Assembly (NCBI GenBank): GCA_036365455.1
Contig: JAWQUS010000030.1
Span: forward strand, 2,666,001-2,730,000
DNA: 64,000 bases
Source: Macrosoma leucophasiata
Lineage: Eukaryota > Arthropoda > Insecta > Lepidoptera > Hedylidae
Direction: 5' to 3'
Part shown: piece after piece, positions 9,567 to 19,160 of the stretch
Layout: every line of letters begins with the position of its first letter
Numbering within the stretch: position 1 is the stretch's first letter
Translations under genes and position numbers: made by a program
Notes under the pieces: generated by a model
Told to the model about the DNA's origin: nothing
The model's database searches: none
The model's input: only the letters and a program-made list of their open reading frames with translations

Positions 9567-9857
9567 TACTGGTGTTAGAGCTCCAGTGACGGAGCTCGCG
9601 GGCGTAGGCACCACCGCATTACCTAATATACTTGCCGCTAAATGGTAGTGTTTAGCACTGTCGTGTTCCGGTCAGGTGGTAATGTACGGCCCTGTAATTT
9701 CCGGCACAGAGGCGTAATACCTTAGGCCTCAGGAGTGGTAACGCATCTGCATTTTGACCTTGGTCTTTGTGTGGGTGTCTATAGGCTGCAGTCATCACTT
9801 AACATCAATGTGATCTGCATGCTTGTTTGCCACTTCGGTTACAAAAAAAAAAAAAAA
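9567..9857 (+). mobile_element. SINE family A, full length (A5)
   Basis: Starts TACTGGTGTTAGAGCTCC, ends in a long A-run after CACTTCGGTTAC. Upstream, GGAACCCAGTACCCCAGCGT recalls a stretch upstream of A4 (about 2590), so these two copies may share extra 5' sequence. Confidence 0.85.
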
Positions 9858-10185
9858 TTTAGTTACTAAGCATTTTTATTTTTCAAAAATATGTAGGTAC
9901 TTACAGAAAACTTCACTTCAAGAACTCACATATTCCCTAAGTATAAAACCCCTAATAAACAGCGAAGGTGAATAGATGGTAAGCCATGGAAGGTAGCTAA
10001 TGCATTTGTTGGACGCAACTTGACGCGAGTAACGCTCAAACGCCGGGTAAAAAGCCCGCACTCCAAACTGCAGGCAAGAGTTCGAACACTGTAATAAGAA
10101 TAGCGGATAAGAAATACAAAAGAAAAAAATTAAACATTCCTCTCATTCTTTCTTTAAGCCTGCGGCCAATTCTATCAGAATCTGA

Positions 10186-10365
10186 GATGCTGGGTTCGAT
10201 TCCCGGGTAGGGGTTATCAAAGATAATGGTGTTAAGTCCTTTATCTCTGGTCCTATTGGGATTTTTCCATTTTCTGGAAATTTTCCAGTACCTCGATGTT
10301 TGGTAATGTGCCCGGAGATGTCAACAGGCTCGCCACCTGTTACATGGGCCAAAACGTAACCAGAA
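10186..10365 (+). mobile_element. SINE family B, 5'-truncated copy (B1)
   Basis: Retains the B box (GGTTCGATTCC) and the body TTTTTCCATTTTCTGGAAA through GCCACCTGTTACATGGGCC, but the A-box end is replaced by unrelated sequence. Confidence 0.75.
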
Positions 10366-10409
10366 GACGCAGTCAGAATTTGATAAATTCAAGCATTCTT
10401 CTGCATGTA

Positions 10410-10512
10410 TGGCCCCGTAAGAACTATCACATACATGTCATAACAACTTAAGTCTCAAGGCTGGCAACACATCTGCATGTTTACCTCTGGTTTTTGTGTA
10501 GATGTCTATGTT
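10410..10512 (+). mobile_element. SINE family A, degenerate middle fragment
   Basis: GGCCCCGTAAGAACTATCAC, GGCTGGCAACACATCTGCAT and GTGTAGATGTCTATG follow the family A order. B2 begins immediately after, suggesting B2 inserted into it. Confidence 0.5.
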
Positions 10513-10775
10513 TATCTGCCGCAGTAGCCTAGTAGTAGCAGGCCACTACTACCACGCTGGGTTCTTGGGTTCGATTCCGAGTTGAGGGCTATCAGAGATA
10601 GTAGTTTAAAATTCTTTATGTCTGGTTCTATAAAGATTTTTCCATTTTTCAGGAAGTTTCCCAGCAAATCGGAGCTTGGTAATATGCCCAGAGATGTCAA
10701 CAGGCTCGCCACCTGTTACATGGGACATAACGACACGGACAATATGCGTAACAGCGATGCCATTACATTTAAAAA
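10513..10775 (+). mobile_element. tRNA-derived SINE, family B (B2)
   Basis: Head CTGCCGCAGTAGCCTAGTAG (A box with one mismatch), B box GGTTCGATTCC, body with a conserved AAGATTTTTCCATTTTTCAGG, ending AATATGCGTAACAGCGATGCC and an A-rich tail. Confidence 0.75.
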
Positions 10776-11126
10776 ATAAACTAGGCTCCCGCTCCGCCGC
10801 TGCACGGATCCGTTGCCTTAGAACGCAAGAGCTCCGTCTTTGTTGTTACTACGTGCCTTTGAAGCGAGTTGGACATTGTTCTTTTGACTCCGACATGTCG
10901 CCATCGGAGGAATTAGTGGAGTTCGTACTATTTACTTACTATGTTTTCTGTATAAAACGTTTAATGAAGATAGGAGTTCAAATTGAAAATACTTATTGGG
11001 CTTTGTCTTGGTAAGTTGTGAATTTACTTTTTAAAGTATCCATCTATCTATAAGTGGCTAAGATAGTTCTCGCTCTTCATTTTTGAAGAGACTGAGTAAT
11101 AGTCGGTTCCGTTTCAGTAATAATAT

Positions 11127-11455
11127 GCGGGAAAATGGCCCAGCGGCTTGTGTAGATCGTAAGAAATCTACACCCATGGGTGACCGCTAGTGGCAAATTA
11201 AAATGCGCGTTTCCGTGCTTCGGAAGGTCGGTCGGAAGCCGTCGGTCCCGGTTGCTATCGATAGATAGCAGTCGTTAAACCTTGTCGGAGGCCTTATGGG
11301 TGGTTTGAAAACATACCGACGTTTGAAAACGTACCTATCTCCACCAACCCGCATTGGAGCAGCGTGATGGAGTAAGCTCCATACCTCCCCCCAAAAAGGG
11401 GAAAGACTCGTGCGCAGCAGTGGGACGCATAATGGGCTGCCATTATTATTATTAT
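11127..11455 (+). mobile_element. 5S-rRNA-like SINE, family D copy 2
   Basis: Has the head TGGCCCAGCGGCTTG and the C-box-like CATGGGTGACCGCTAG, but a deletion has removed the A-box-like GTTAAGC segment. The body and the (ATT)n tail after GGGACGCATAATGGGCTGCC are intact. Confidence 0.7.
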
Positions 11456-11514
11456 TTATCTCATTTATTTAGCTTCTTACATATTTTGTATATTTTTACA
11501 TACATATATTATTA

Positions 11515-12075
11515 AAAAACAGGACAAGTGCGAGTTCGACTTGCGTGGTGAGGGTTCCGTTATTTAAATAAATATTTTCGAAAATATTACAGATTTAAAA
11601 TGCAGGGACATAGCGGTTACGGTGGTACCGGCAGGGGGGGTTATATTATTAAGAATTTTCGATTTAAATTAAATACTCAAACTTCTTATAGGTTTTCCAG
11701 TAATCTATAGGCAAAGAGCTATTTGCCACATTATTTTCAAAATTTTAAGTTCAGTAGTTTCGGACATGGGGGGGGGGGAATGGTCAATTTTCGTCGTTTT
11801 TCTTAAATAACTTCAAATTTGTTTATGCAAAAATTATAAAAAAAATATATCTGAGATGCTGACAACAACCTCTTTCATTTGATATGTCACACGACACAGT
11901 TTACGTTTTTTTTTTTTTTTTGATTTACCCCCCCGAAAGTGGTCCCCCTGTTTAAAATTTATTATTTTACTTGACGTGTTCATCTTTGGGTCAGCAATTT
12001 ACGTATATTCATCAAATTTCAACACAATCGGTGGAATAGTTTCGGAGAAAATTGGCTGTGACAGACAGACAGACA
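11515..12075 (+). mobile_element. Dispersed repeat family P, copy 1
   Basis: Opens ACAGGACAAGTGCGAGTTCG and GGGTTCCGTTAT and closes with CAAATTTCAACACAATCGG, GAGAAAATTGGCTGTGACAG and a CAGA tetranucleotide run. Similar modules recur at 36718, 38935, 51185 and 54963. Non-coding; probably a LINE 3' region or nonautonomous derivative common in Lepidoptera. Confidence 0.55.
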
Positions 12076-12350
12076 GACGGGAGCAGGGTCCTAGCTGCCG
12101 GTGGTTAGGGGCTTAGGGAGAGGAACCTCCTCACAATACGTGCCGTGTCAAGAAGAACTGCCTTCTGCACCAAGCCCTTGACCCGATTTCCCAGCGAGAG
12201 CCTCTTGAGGTGTTGGTCGAGGCTCTTCGCTACAAGTCCGTTAACCGTGACGACTACCGGTACAATGACAGCAGAATCCACGTCCCACATGGCGACAATC
12301 TCGTGGGATAAGTCAAGGTATTTTATTTGTTTATCCTTTTCAGCCTTCAC
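12076..12350 (-). pseudogene. LINE ORF2 C-terminal fragment, copy 2
   Basis: The minus strand encodes about 81 open codons: MKAEKDKQIKYLDLSHEIVA, then MWDVDSAVIVPVVV, ending DTARIVRRFLSLSP. A 'KYLDL..EI..MW.V....VIPVVV..NG.V.K' tail is typical of the C terminus of non-LTR retrotransposon polyproteins. The catalytic domains are absent, so it is a 5'-truncated remnant. Its 3' end abuts the CAGA run of family P. Sister copy at 4336-4540. Confidence 0.6.
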
Positions 12351-12354
12351 GAGT

Positions 12355-13140
12355 TTATTATTATGTCTCTCGTCAGCACGGGATCCAATTTGAACCCCGG
12401 ACCTTTATCAGGCATGCGCGGGGCATGGGGGGTCCAACACGTAGAGGCCCTTTCGAGAATTTTGATCTACTTTGTAATGGGTTATATTCGGCGGGACCTC
12501 TCTCTGGCTGCATCAATAGTTAATACAGACACAGACAGACCCCGCAGAATATAATGGGACTATTGTAATGATAAGTGATTCGCCAAACTTTGGGCTATGT
12601 GGGTGAACTGGGGCACTAGCTGGCTGGGCCTATGGAGTGAGATCCGGCACCTGCCTTTATTCAACATTTCACATTATCGAATCCTACTTTAGGCAGGCGG
12701 TAACTCGCGTCTCCTTGGTGGGCCCCCCAAACAGCCAACCCGATGGTCGATGGGGGGCAACACTGTTGAGAGAGGCTGCTGGTGTCGAGAGGTGTGGCCC
12801 CGGTTTCACCATCACGAGCGAGTAATCTCGAGCTCAGAGCGGGCTTCCCCGCTATTATGCCTTTAGACACTTCCACACCCGAGTGTATGGCTCTTCCAGA
12901 AATTTAGACAACAGCCTATTATCTAAATTTCTGCAAATGCCATACCTCTAGCGCCCCACTCTGACCGGCCAATGAAGGCAAGCCAGAGGTGAGAGACCTG
13001 ATGCTCTGTCCGGCCGTACCTCTGTGTGACGGACGAGGCGGAGCCCAGTTCTCTCGGAGGAACTCGAGATGATGGTAGAGGGTGGTGTCGCTACTCACCA
13101 GCCACAAGCTGCTCTGCCCCCTTATTATTATTATTATTAC
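12355..13140 (+). mobile_element. GC-rich retroelement segment with (TTA)n tail
   Basis: Unlike its AT-rich surroundings, this stretch is GC-rich, has no long ORF, and ends CTGCTCTGCCCCC followed by (TTA)6. The trinucleotide tail suggests a plus-strand LINE 3' UTR. An internal inverted pair (CCAGAAATTTAGA at 12896 and TCTAAATTTCTG near 12921) flanks a short AT-rich loop. Identity not recognised. Confidence 0.4.
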
Positions 13141-13159
13141 GCGCGAAAAGTTCCTTTTA

Positions 13160-13310
13160 TGTTTTTTTTAATGTATCGAAGGAGTCAAACTAGCATGCAG
13201 TTCACGTTTATGAGCGATGACTGCAGCCTGATTGACACCCACAAAGGCCAGTGGTCAAAATGCAGATACGTTGCCGCCCCTAAGATCTCAATTGTTATGT
13301 CTCCCTTCCC
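13160..13310 (-). mobile_element. SINE family A, 3' half (A6)
   Basis: Minus strand: AATGCAGATACG-type junction, GCATGCAGTTCACG and an A-tail (T-run at 13160). Diverged 3' half only. It follows the (TTA)n tail directly. Confidence 0.65.
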
Positions 13311-13344
13311 TTAGTATTTTTTCAGACTTACAGAAATAAGTATT

Positions 13345-13538
13345 CATATTTGTTAAGACTTTAAGACATTTATATTATTGAAATAAAACTATATTTACGG
13401 ATTTATCTCGCGTGTATTAAACTGAAATGATGAAAAATTATGATTTTAAAAATCATTTTAGTTTAATATACGCGAGATAAATCCGTAAAAATAGTTTTAT
13501 TTCAATAATATGTATGTCTTAAAGTGTTAACAAATATG
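13345..13538. repeat. 194-bp palindrome carrying family H arms (first of a pair)
   Basis: Left arm: CATATTTGTTAAGACTTTAA then ATAAAACTATATTTACGG then TTTATCTCGCGTGTATTAAA; the right arm repeats these inverted with few mismatches around a short AT loop (13430-13450). The inner arms are family H; the outer ~30 bp are not part of other H copies yet are also inverted. Confidence 0.85.
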
Positions 13539-13544
13539 GTTTTT

Positions 13545-13713
13545 GTGAGCTACACTCATTTAATTAAATAAAACTATTTTTACGGATTTATCTCGCGTGT
13601 ACCTATTAAACTAAAATGATGAATAAAATGATGATGATTTTAAAAATCATTTTAGTTTAAAATACGCGAGATAAATCCGTAAAAATAGTTTTATTTCAAT
13701 GAGTGTAGCTCAC
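13545..13713. repeat. 169-bp palindrome carrying family H arms (second of a pair)
   Basis: Same inner arms (AAAACTATTTTTACGGATTT, ATCTCGCG) as its neighbour 7 bp upstream but different outer arms, GTGAGCTACACTCATT and its inverse. Loop contains AATGATGAATAAAATGATGATG. Confidence 0.85.
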
Positions 13714-13748
13714 GATAACCTAAGAACATATCACATTCATTTTAGTTA

Positions 13749-14071
13749 ATAACAAACAAATTTTCACATTTATAAGTCAAATACTGTACCTCACTGGGCA
13801 CATTCCGACAAATAGGCAACTCAGCAAAAAAGGGTATTACATTAGCGAATGGGAGGAAAAGGTGCAAAAACTTGAATCATGAATATTAGAGGAGCATGAA
13901 GGGTCGTTTCGTAAATAGCTGAAAAAGTTTTGTTGGCGTTTTTATTTCGCCCCGGTTTCATCCTCCAGTTCATCATCTGACTTCGAAAATTGGATTTGTT
14001 TGGTGCTGTATGGAAAAAATTGGTTGTATGGTAACTTATCAAATTTATTAAGTGTCATAAACAATATTACT
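13749..14071 (+). repeat. Direct duplication, copy 1 (upstream of exon)
   Basis: About 320 bp repeated at 14427-14755. Landmarks: AAGGGTATTACATTAGCGAA, ACTTGAATCATGAATATTAG, GGCGTTTTTATTTCGCCCC, TTATCAAATTTATTAAGTGT. Roughly 85-90% alike by eye. Non-coding. Could be two insertions of one unknown element or a local duplication. Confidence 0.8.
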
Positions 14072-14251
14072 AAGATTCGTACACAACAATTTGATTTTAT
14101 TCGCCGAATACACAATATAATTATGTGTTTCTCCAACGGGTTTCTCCGGTGTAATCTATGCTAATGTTATAAATTTGGCATTAACTGTCTGTTTCTTACA
14201 CGTGAATGCGTAACAAACGAAACCACTGAACTGTTTGAAATTCATATTAAT

Positions 14252-14350
14252 ATGGCTTTAGTTATACCCATAAAAGGACGTGAGCTACCTTTTGTATCAA
14301 AACCAAATATCACGCCCCCAAAACCGCGTGAAAAAAGGACTTTAATACAT
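14252..14350 (+). CDS. Candidate first coding exon, unknown protein
   Basis: ATG GCT opens exactly 33 codons, MALVIPIKGRELPFVSKPNI then TPPKPREKRTLIH, and stops at CAT|GTAAGTATTG, a near-perfect 5' splice donor in phase 0. The peptide is basic and proline-rich with no signal peptide or membrane segment. I do not recognise it. No following exon was identified. It lies between the two copies of a ~320-bp direct repeat. The match of an open frame to a consensus donor could be chance. Confidence 0.35.
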
Positions 14351-14426
14351 GTAAGTATTGTTTCGGACTTCAAAGCTATACCTATTCATATTTGTTAAGC
14401 CTCTCGTTCTTACCACTGTCAATAGC

Positions 14427-14755
14427 AAACAAACTTAAGCATTTATATTATTAGCAGAATTACGTATCTCACTGCGCATAATCGGGCAAATGGGCAACTC
14501 AGAAAAAAGGGTATTACATTAGCGAATGGGGGGAAAAGGTGCAAAAACTTGAATCATGAATATTAGAGGAGCATGAAGGGTCGTTCCGTAAACTGCTGAA
14601 AAAGTTTCGTTGGCGTTTTTATTTCGCCCCAGTTTCCCCTTTTCCCCCTGCGGCACATCATCTGGTTTCGAAAATTGGATTTCTTTGGTGCCGTATGGAA
14701 ATATTGGTTGTAAGGTAACTTATCAAATTTATTAAGTGTCTAAAGCAAATATTGT
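14427..14755 (+). repeat. Direct duplication, copy 2 (downstream of exon)
   Basis: Second copy of 13749-14071; it differs by substitutions and a C-rich replacement near 14635-14655 (CCCCTTTTCCCCCTGCGG in place of CATCCTCCAGTTC). Confidence 0.8.
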
Positions 14756-14871
14756 TAAAACAATAAGGTAAGTTGAACTGAGAACAGAAGTACGAGTAGT
14801 AAAGCTATGGACGCAGACCTTAGGCAGGCATCTTGTCATTATTGCTTAATCTATCTCTGTTGAAAACCAGC

Positions 14872-14902
14872 GTCAGGTACCTTTTATATGAAGGTACCTG
14901 AC
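14872..14902. repeat. Short perfect hairpin
   Basis: GTCAGGTACCTT and AAGGTACCTGAC form a 12-bp stem around a 7-nt loop. Confidence 0.8.
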
Positions 14903-15056
14903 ATTTGCTGAACAGGACACCTTTTTGGCAGCCGTGAGACACATATTACGTGTATAGGTATGTATAATTTTTTGAAAATGTGTTGTCTTTTCTCTGTTAC
15001 CTTTTACGTTTTATGTCTGTTTTATGTGTCTCGCTGTGTGTCAAATGTTTCTTTCT

Positions 15057-15130
15057 TATCTGCTGTCTATCTGTCTATCTGCTGTCTATCTGTACATCGG
15101 CTGTCTATCCGTCTGTCTATCTATCTATGT
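15057..15130. repeat. CTGT/CTAT microsatellite
   Basis: Interrupted tetranucleotide run (CTGTCTATCTGTCTAT and variants). Confidence 0.85.
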
Positions 15131-15199
15131 AATGAAAATAACAAATAATTAAAAAAAAATGGGGTGAAGACCCCGGAACGTTTTAGCTGAAGTATAAAA

Positions 15200-15405
15200 C
15201 GACGACCCGGTTAGTCCAGCGGTGTGAAACCATCGTTTGATTCGAAGGGTCGCGGGTTCGATCCCCGCACCGGGACAAATATTTGTATGGCCTACAGATA
15301 TTTGTTTCGGGTCTGGGTGTTTGTATATGTGTTGTATGTGTACAACGGCACCCACGACACAGGTTTATACCTACTGTGGGGCTGTGAGTGTAAGCGTATT
15401 TTATT
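15200..15405 (+). mobile_element. tRNA-derived SINE, family C copy 2
   Basis: A box TAGTCCAGCGG and B box GGTTCGATCCC are both perfect, the T stem GCGGG/CCCGC pairs, and the acceptor ends CCCGGT/ACCGGG pair. Flanking TATAAAA at 15193-15199 and 15406-15412 is a 7-bp target-site duplication, giving a 206-bp insertion. It has the better preserved promoter of the two C copies. Confidence 0.85.
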
Positions 15406-15414
15406 TATAAAATG

Positions 15415-15692
15415 CTTTTTAATGTAATGAAGGTGATACACAAGCATGCAGTTCACATTGATGTTAAGTTACGACAGCCGCCTATAGACATCCACACAAA
15501 GACAAAGGTCAAACTGCAGATACATTACCACCCCTGAGGTGTTATACTTCTGTGCCGTAAATTACAGGGCCGTACATTACCACCTGACCGGAACACGATA
15601 GTGCTGAACACTACCATTTAGCGGCAAGTATATTAGGTAATGCGGTGGTGCCTACGCTCGCGGGCTCCGTTACTGGAGCTCTACCACCAGTA
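15415..15692 (-). mobile_element. SINE family A, full length (A7)
   Basis: Minus-strand copy from the T-run at 15415 to CTCTACCACCAGTA at 15692. It starts right at the target-site duplication of the C2 SINE. Confidence 0.85.
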
Positions 15693-15999
15693 TAATTTAT
15701 GGCACAGACAACATTTTAATGCGACAAAATCGGCAACCCATTTGGATTTAGGTATCTAAGAATATACACGCCGATTTGGAAGATTCTTGACCGCACCTTC
15801 TGATGTATGTAGGTACTTATATAGTAAAAGCAAACTTTCATTGCCTAGGTATTTCAACACTATAAGGATTTTTGAAAAGCCTGTTTTCTTTCCCGGGGTC
15901 CGAACATCTCCATTCTATCTATCTCCATTCTAAATTCCATTATCAAAGTAAAAAAAATGTAAAATACAGATTTAAAAATTTTGTTGCCTCCATCAAAAC

Positions 16000-16510
16000 A
16001 AAGGAAATTAACAACAGTATGCATTTACAAAGTTGTAGGAAAAACACAATAAATAATCCAAATTCTTCAAGTTCTTACCTCTTAAATCCGTTTTGTAATT
16101 CAATTTCTGGCACCTCTTCAAAACACGTGCCTCATTTTTATTTTAAGCAACCCTGACTGTACAGAAACAATTGGCAATTTAGACCTTCCTTCAACTCACG
16201 AGATTTTCAAAAGGACAATCTTCAGAACTCAGGGAAAAGGAGCGAGGTCAAAACGGTTATCAAGTCGCTTATCTACATTTTTGTTGCTTTTTGGGGCGTT
16301 TTATTAAGAAAATGTAAATCAGATGATATTGACTCGGATACAGACAAAGTTATTTTTTCGTGAAGATAAACACGATATTTGCGTATGACTTGAACGAAAG
16401 AATCTACTACGTAATGCATCTACTGTACAGCTTCATAGATATGAGTTATCTTTTCTTAGTATGCAAACTTATCATCCCCAACTCCATCAAATTCGATTCG
16501 GCGGAATGAC
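16000..16510 (+). repeat. Tandem duplication, copy 1 (ORF broken)
   Basis: About 500 bp repeated at 16595-17106. In the frame 15872-16156 it encodes NSSSSYLLNPFCNSISGTSS then KHVPHFYFKQP and stops, because a 2-bp difference (CAACCCTGA versus CAACACCTGA) shifts the frame. An ~18-bp insertion (TTATTTTTTCGTGAAG region, about 16350) is also unique to this copy. Confidence 0.85.
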
Positions 16511-16967
16511 AGTTAACAGACCTTTTAGGTATATTCATATTATTTCTTTATGGGAATGTAAATTATTGCCTCCTTTGGAACAAAGAAAGCTACAAACGGA
16601 AGTCAACAAAAATATAGGCACATCCACAAAGTTGAAGGGAAGAAACAAAAATAAGTATTCAAATTCTTCAAGTTCATACCTCCTAAATCCGATTTGTAAT
16701 TCAATTTCTGGCACCTCTTCAAAACACGTGCCTCATTTTTATTTTAAGCAACACCTGACTATACGGAAACAATTTGCAATTGAACCTTCCTTCAACTCAC
16801 GAGATTTTCAAAAGGACAATCTTCAGAACTCAGGGAAAAGGAGCGAGGTCAAAACGGTTATCAAGTCGCTTATCTACATTTTTGTTGCTTTTTGGGGCGT
16901 TTTATTAAAAAAATGTAAATCAGATGATATTGACTCGGATACAGATAAACACGATATTTGCGTATGA
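16461..16967 (+). CDS. Open frame of 168 codons inside the tandem duplication, unknown
   Basis: ATG frame spanning the junction into copy 2. The part after about residue 63 is the duplicated segment: serine-rich NSSSSYLLNPICNSISGTSS, then HLTIRKQFAIEPSF, a basic GKRSEVKTVIK, a hydrophobic SLIYIFVAFWGVLL (about residues 139-152, enough for a membrane segment), and an acidic end CKSDDIDSDTDKHD. I recognise no family. The shared protein-level features between copies may simply reflect recent duplication of non-coding DNA; no splice sites or start context are compelling. Confidence 0.2.
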   Translation: MQTYHPQLHQIRFGGMTVNRPFRYIHIISLWECKLLPPLEQRKLQTEVNKNIGTSTKLKGRNKNKYSNSSSSYLLNPICNSISGTSSKHVPHFYFKQHLTIRKQFAIEPSFNSRDFQKDNLQNSGKRSEVKTVIKSLIYIFVAFWGVLLKKCKSDDIDSDTDKHDICV

Positions 16968-17106
16968 CTTGAACAAAAGAATCTACTATAGAATGCATCT
17001 ACTCTACAGCTACTAGATATGAGTTATCTTTTCTCAGTAAACAAGCTTATCATCGCCAATTCTATTGAATTCGATTCGACGGAATGACGGTTAACAGATC
17101 TTTTCT
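16595..17106 (+). repeat. Tandem duplication, copy 2 (ORF open)
   Basis: Direct copy of 16000-16510 with a period of about 595 bp. CTTCAACTCACGAGATTTTC, GGACAATCTTCAGAACTCAG, AAAAGGAGCGAGGTCAAAAC and TTTTTGGGGCGTTTTATTAA are identical in both. Confidence 0.9.
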
Positions 17107-17233
17107 AATCATATACCTACCTAAGCTGTTTGTTTGTGTGCTTTCTCTTTCTAAATAAAAAAAAATAAAAAAGTTGTTCTGTCTCTATAAGATAGTTATT
17201 ACGGGGACATACCTACTACATACATACATACTT

Positions 17234-17505
17234 TACTGGTGGAAGAGCTTCAGTGACGGAGCTCGCGGGCGTAGGCACCATCGCATTACGTAGAATACCT
17301 ACTTGCCGCTAAATGATAGTGTTCAGCACTATCGTGTTCCGGTCAGGTGGTAATTCGGCACAGAGGCATAACATCGCAGGCCTCAGGAGTGGTAACGAAT
17401 CTGCATTTTGCCTTGGTCTTTGTGTAGGTGTCTATAAGCTGCAGTCATCACTTAACATCAACGTGAACTGAATGCTTGTTTGCCACTTCAATTTCATAAA
17501 AAAAA
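17234..17505 (+). mobile_element. SINE family A, full length (A8)
   Basis: From TACTGGTGGAAGAGCTTC to CACTTCAATTTCAT plus A-run, with a small internal deletion (GTAATTCGGCAC). A short minus-strand A fragment (CCGGAACACGAAAGTGCTGA) follows at about 17523-17560. Confidence 0.85.
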
Positions 17506-18119
17506 CCTACATAACCATATTATAACCGGAACACGAAAGTGCTGAACACTACCATTGGACCATAAGAAATGTTGAAAAACACTAGTCTAAGCTGCATAGG
17601 TACCTACCTAAGTACACACAAAATAATTTATAGATGGTAGGTATGGAAATCTCCACAGCTCGCATCGCCTATTATTATAGGTAGAGCCTACTGTGGTGGC
17701 TGTGCGTCGCGGTCGCAGGACATTTGCGTAAATAATGCCTCTTATGACTTAGATTGGTAATAAATAATGTATACCAACGAATCTGTTAAAAAATATTGTT
17801 ATTGAAAGTCCTGGCGAGTATTCATTGTTTAGTAATAAAAACAAAGATTAAAAAAAATTAAAACCCCTCTCAATTTTTTGTTACCAGGCAATCATAAGCC
17901 GCTGAGTACTTCGAACAAAAACCACTTTCATCTTTGGAAGTTATTTAAAAACATTGAAAAAACACGTGGCCCTCGATAAAAACGCGCCAACTTCTCAATT
18001 TGTGCAATCATTTTTACTAAACAGAATGCTTGCCATGTGGTCATTCGCGGTCACCGCGATTCACGATTCCCTTAACTCGTAGCCTATCTCCCTCGCACTC
18101 GCAGCTCATCCATTCAACT

Positions 18120-18316
18120 CCATTTGCCGTTTCTTTCCCTCCAGTCATTCGCTCAGTCCGCGACGGAACGTGTAGTGTTGTGCTAGTGTCGTGCCTCGCT
18201 CCGTACCGCGTACTAACTTTCGTGAAAAAAAAACATTGTCAAACATTTTTATTATTTCTGGTTTTTGCGAAAGTGTAACGAGTGGTTGACGGAGTGTGAA
18301 AACTGGTGTTGTGCGA
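18120..18316 (+). promoter_or_regulatory. Possible gene start and 5' UTR
   Basis: A locally GC-richer stretch with a TCAGTC initiator-like site near 18150 and GTGTAGTGTTGTGCTAGTG-type sequence, of the sort seen in insect 5' UTRs, leads to the ATG at 18317. No TATA box was identified. Inference only. Confidence 0.25.
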
Positions 18317-18398
18317 ATGTTACAGTTCTGTTGGTTTATCGTGATAACATTTTGTGTGGATCAAACGACTGGATTTGTCGGTGAATGGATTTCTTACG
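18317..18398 (+). CDS. Candidate first exon encoding a signal peptide
   Basis: ATG at 18317 opens MLQFCWFIVITFCVDQTTGF then VGEWISY, a short N-region and hydrophobic core like a secretory signal, before a possible donor ACG|GTTAGC at 18399 (phase 1). Without splicing the frame ends after 28 codons. The GC-richer leader supports a gene start, but the donor is not consensus and no second exon was found. Product unknown. Confidence 0.3.
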
Positions 18399-18506
18399 GT
18401 TAGCATTTTTTTTTATCAGTAAGTACGTGGCTGATTAGGCGCTGATATTGGTTTTATCACTTTTTTTTATTAGTTTTATGGTCACGGAGTTGTTGTTGTG
18501 AAATCC

Positions 18507-18655
18507 CTACTATAATATTATAAATGCGAAAGTAACTCCGTCTGTCTGTTACCTTTTCACATCCAAACGACTGAACCGATTTTAATGAAATTTGGTACAG
18601 AGATAGAGTTGACTTTGAGAAAGAGCATAGGCTACTTTTTAAACGACATCATAAT
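18507..18655 (+). mobile_element. LINE-tail repeat family O, copy 1
   Basis: CTATAATATTATAAATGCGA, AAGTAACTCCGTCTGTCTGT, CGACTGAACCGATTTTAATG and TTTGAGAAAGAGCATAGGCT are also in 35826-36016. This is the widespread lepidopteran RTE-like 3' region; here the GC-rich end is missing. Confidence 0.7.
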
Positions 18656-19076
18656 ATAAATGCTGACTTCGGTTGTGTAAAACTAACCAGTGTTGCCTTT
18701 GAGTTATTATTGTACTAAATATCACCTTAGATTATTACTTTGGACCTTTTTTTAGTTAAAAATTAGGTAAATAACACTGTTTGTTTATTATGTTGGAATA
18801 ACTGCCTAGGTAGATCCTTAAAGGTATATTCTAGAGTTATAATATTAATTTAATATGTACCTTTTTACCTGTGACATAGATTGTTTTTTTTTTATTGTCT
18901 TAAGCGGGTAGATTTTTTTAAATAATTTGTCATGACCATGGATACAGAGTCTTTTAGTCGTATACATATTGAATTTCACATTTCCTTAAATTAATGAATA
19001 TCCATATGGAAGATGACGATGATTAAATGCTTCCATGAGGAATATGATGAGATGATGGGGTGGCTCCAGTAAAGCG

Positions 19077-19160
19077 ATGGGGACTTTACTGAAGTTTTTA
19101 CGAAGTTTTGGAGGCAATACGAAAAAGCACTTTTCACTTCATAAATTAAGCGGGCTGATA
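19077..19160 (-). mobile_element. Family G fragment
   Basis: ATGGGGACTTTACTG, TTTTACGAAGTTTTGGAGGC and CACTTTTCACTTCATAA are the inverse of 63840-63925 in the complete poly(A) element. It directly precedes the 61-bp array. Confidence 0.5.

Noticed and set aside
12919..13107. Short frames on both strands at 12637-13107
   Set aside because: Arise from the GC-rich retroelement segment; none shows a domain or splice structure.
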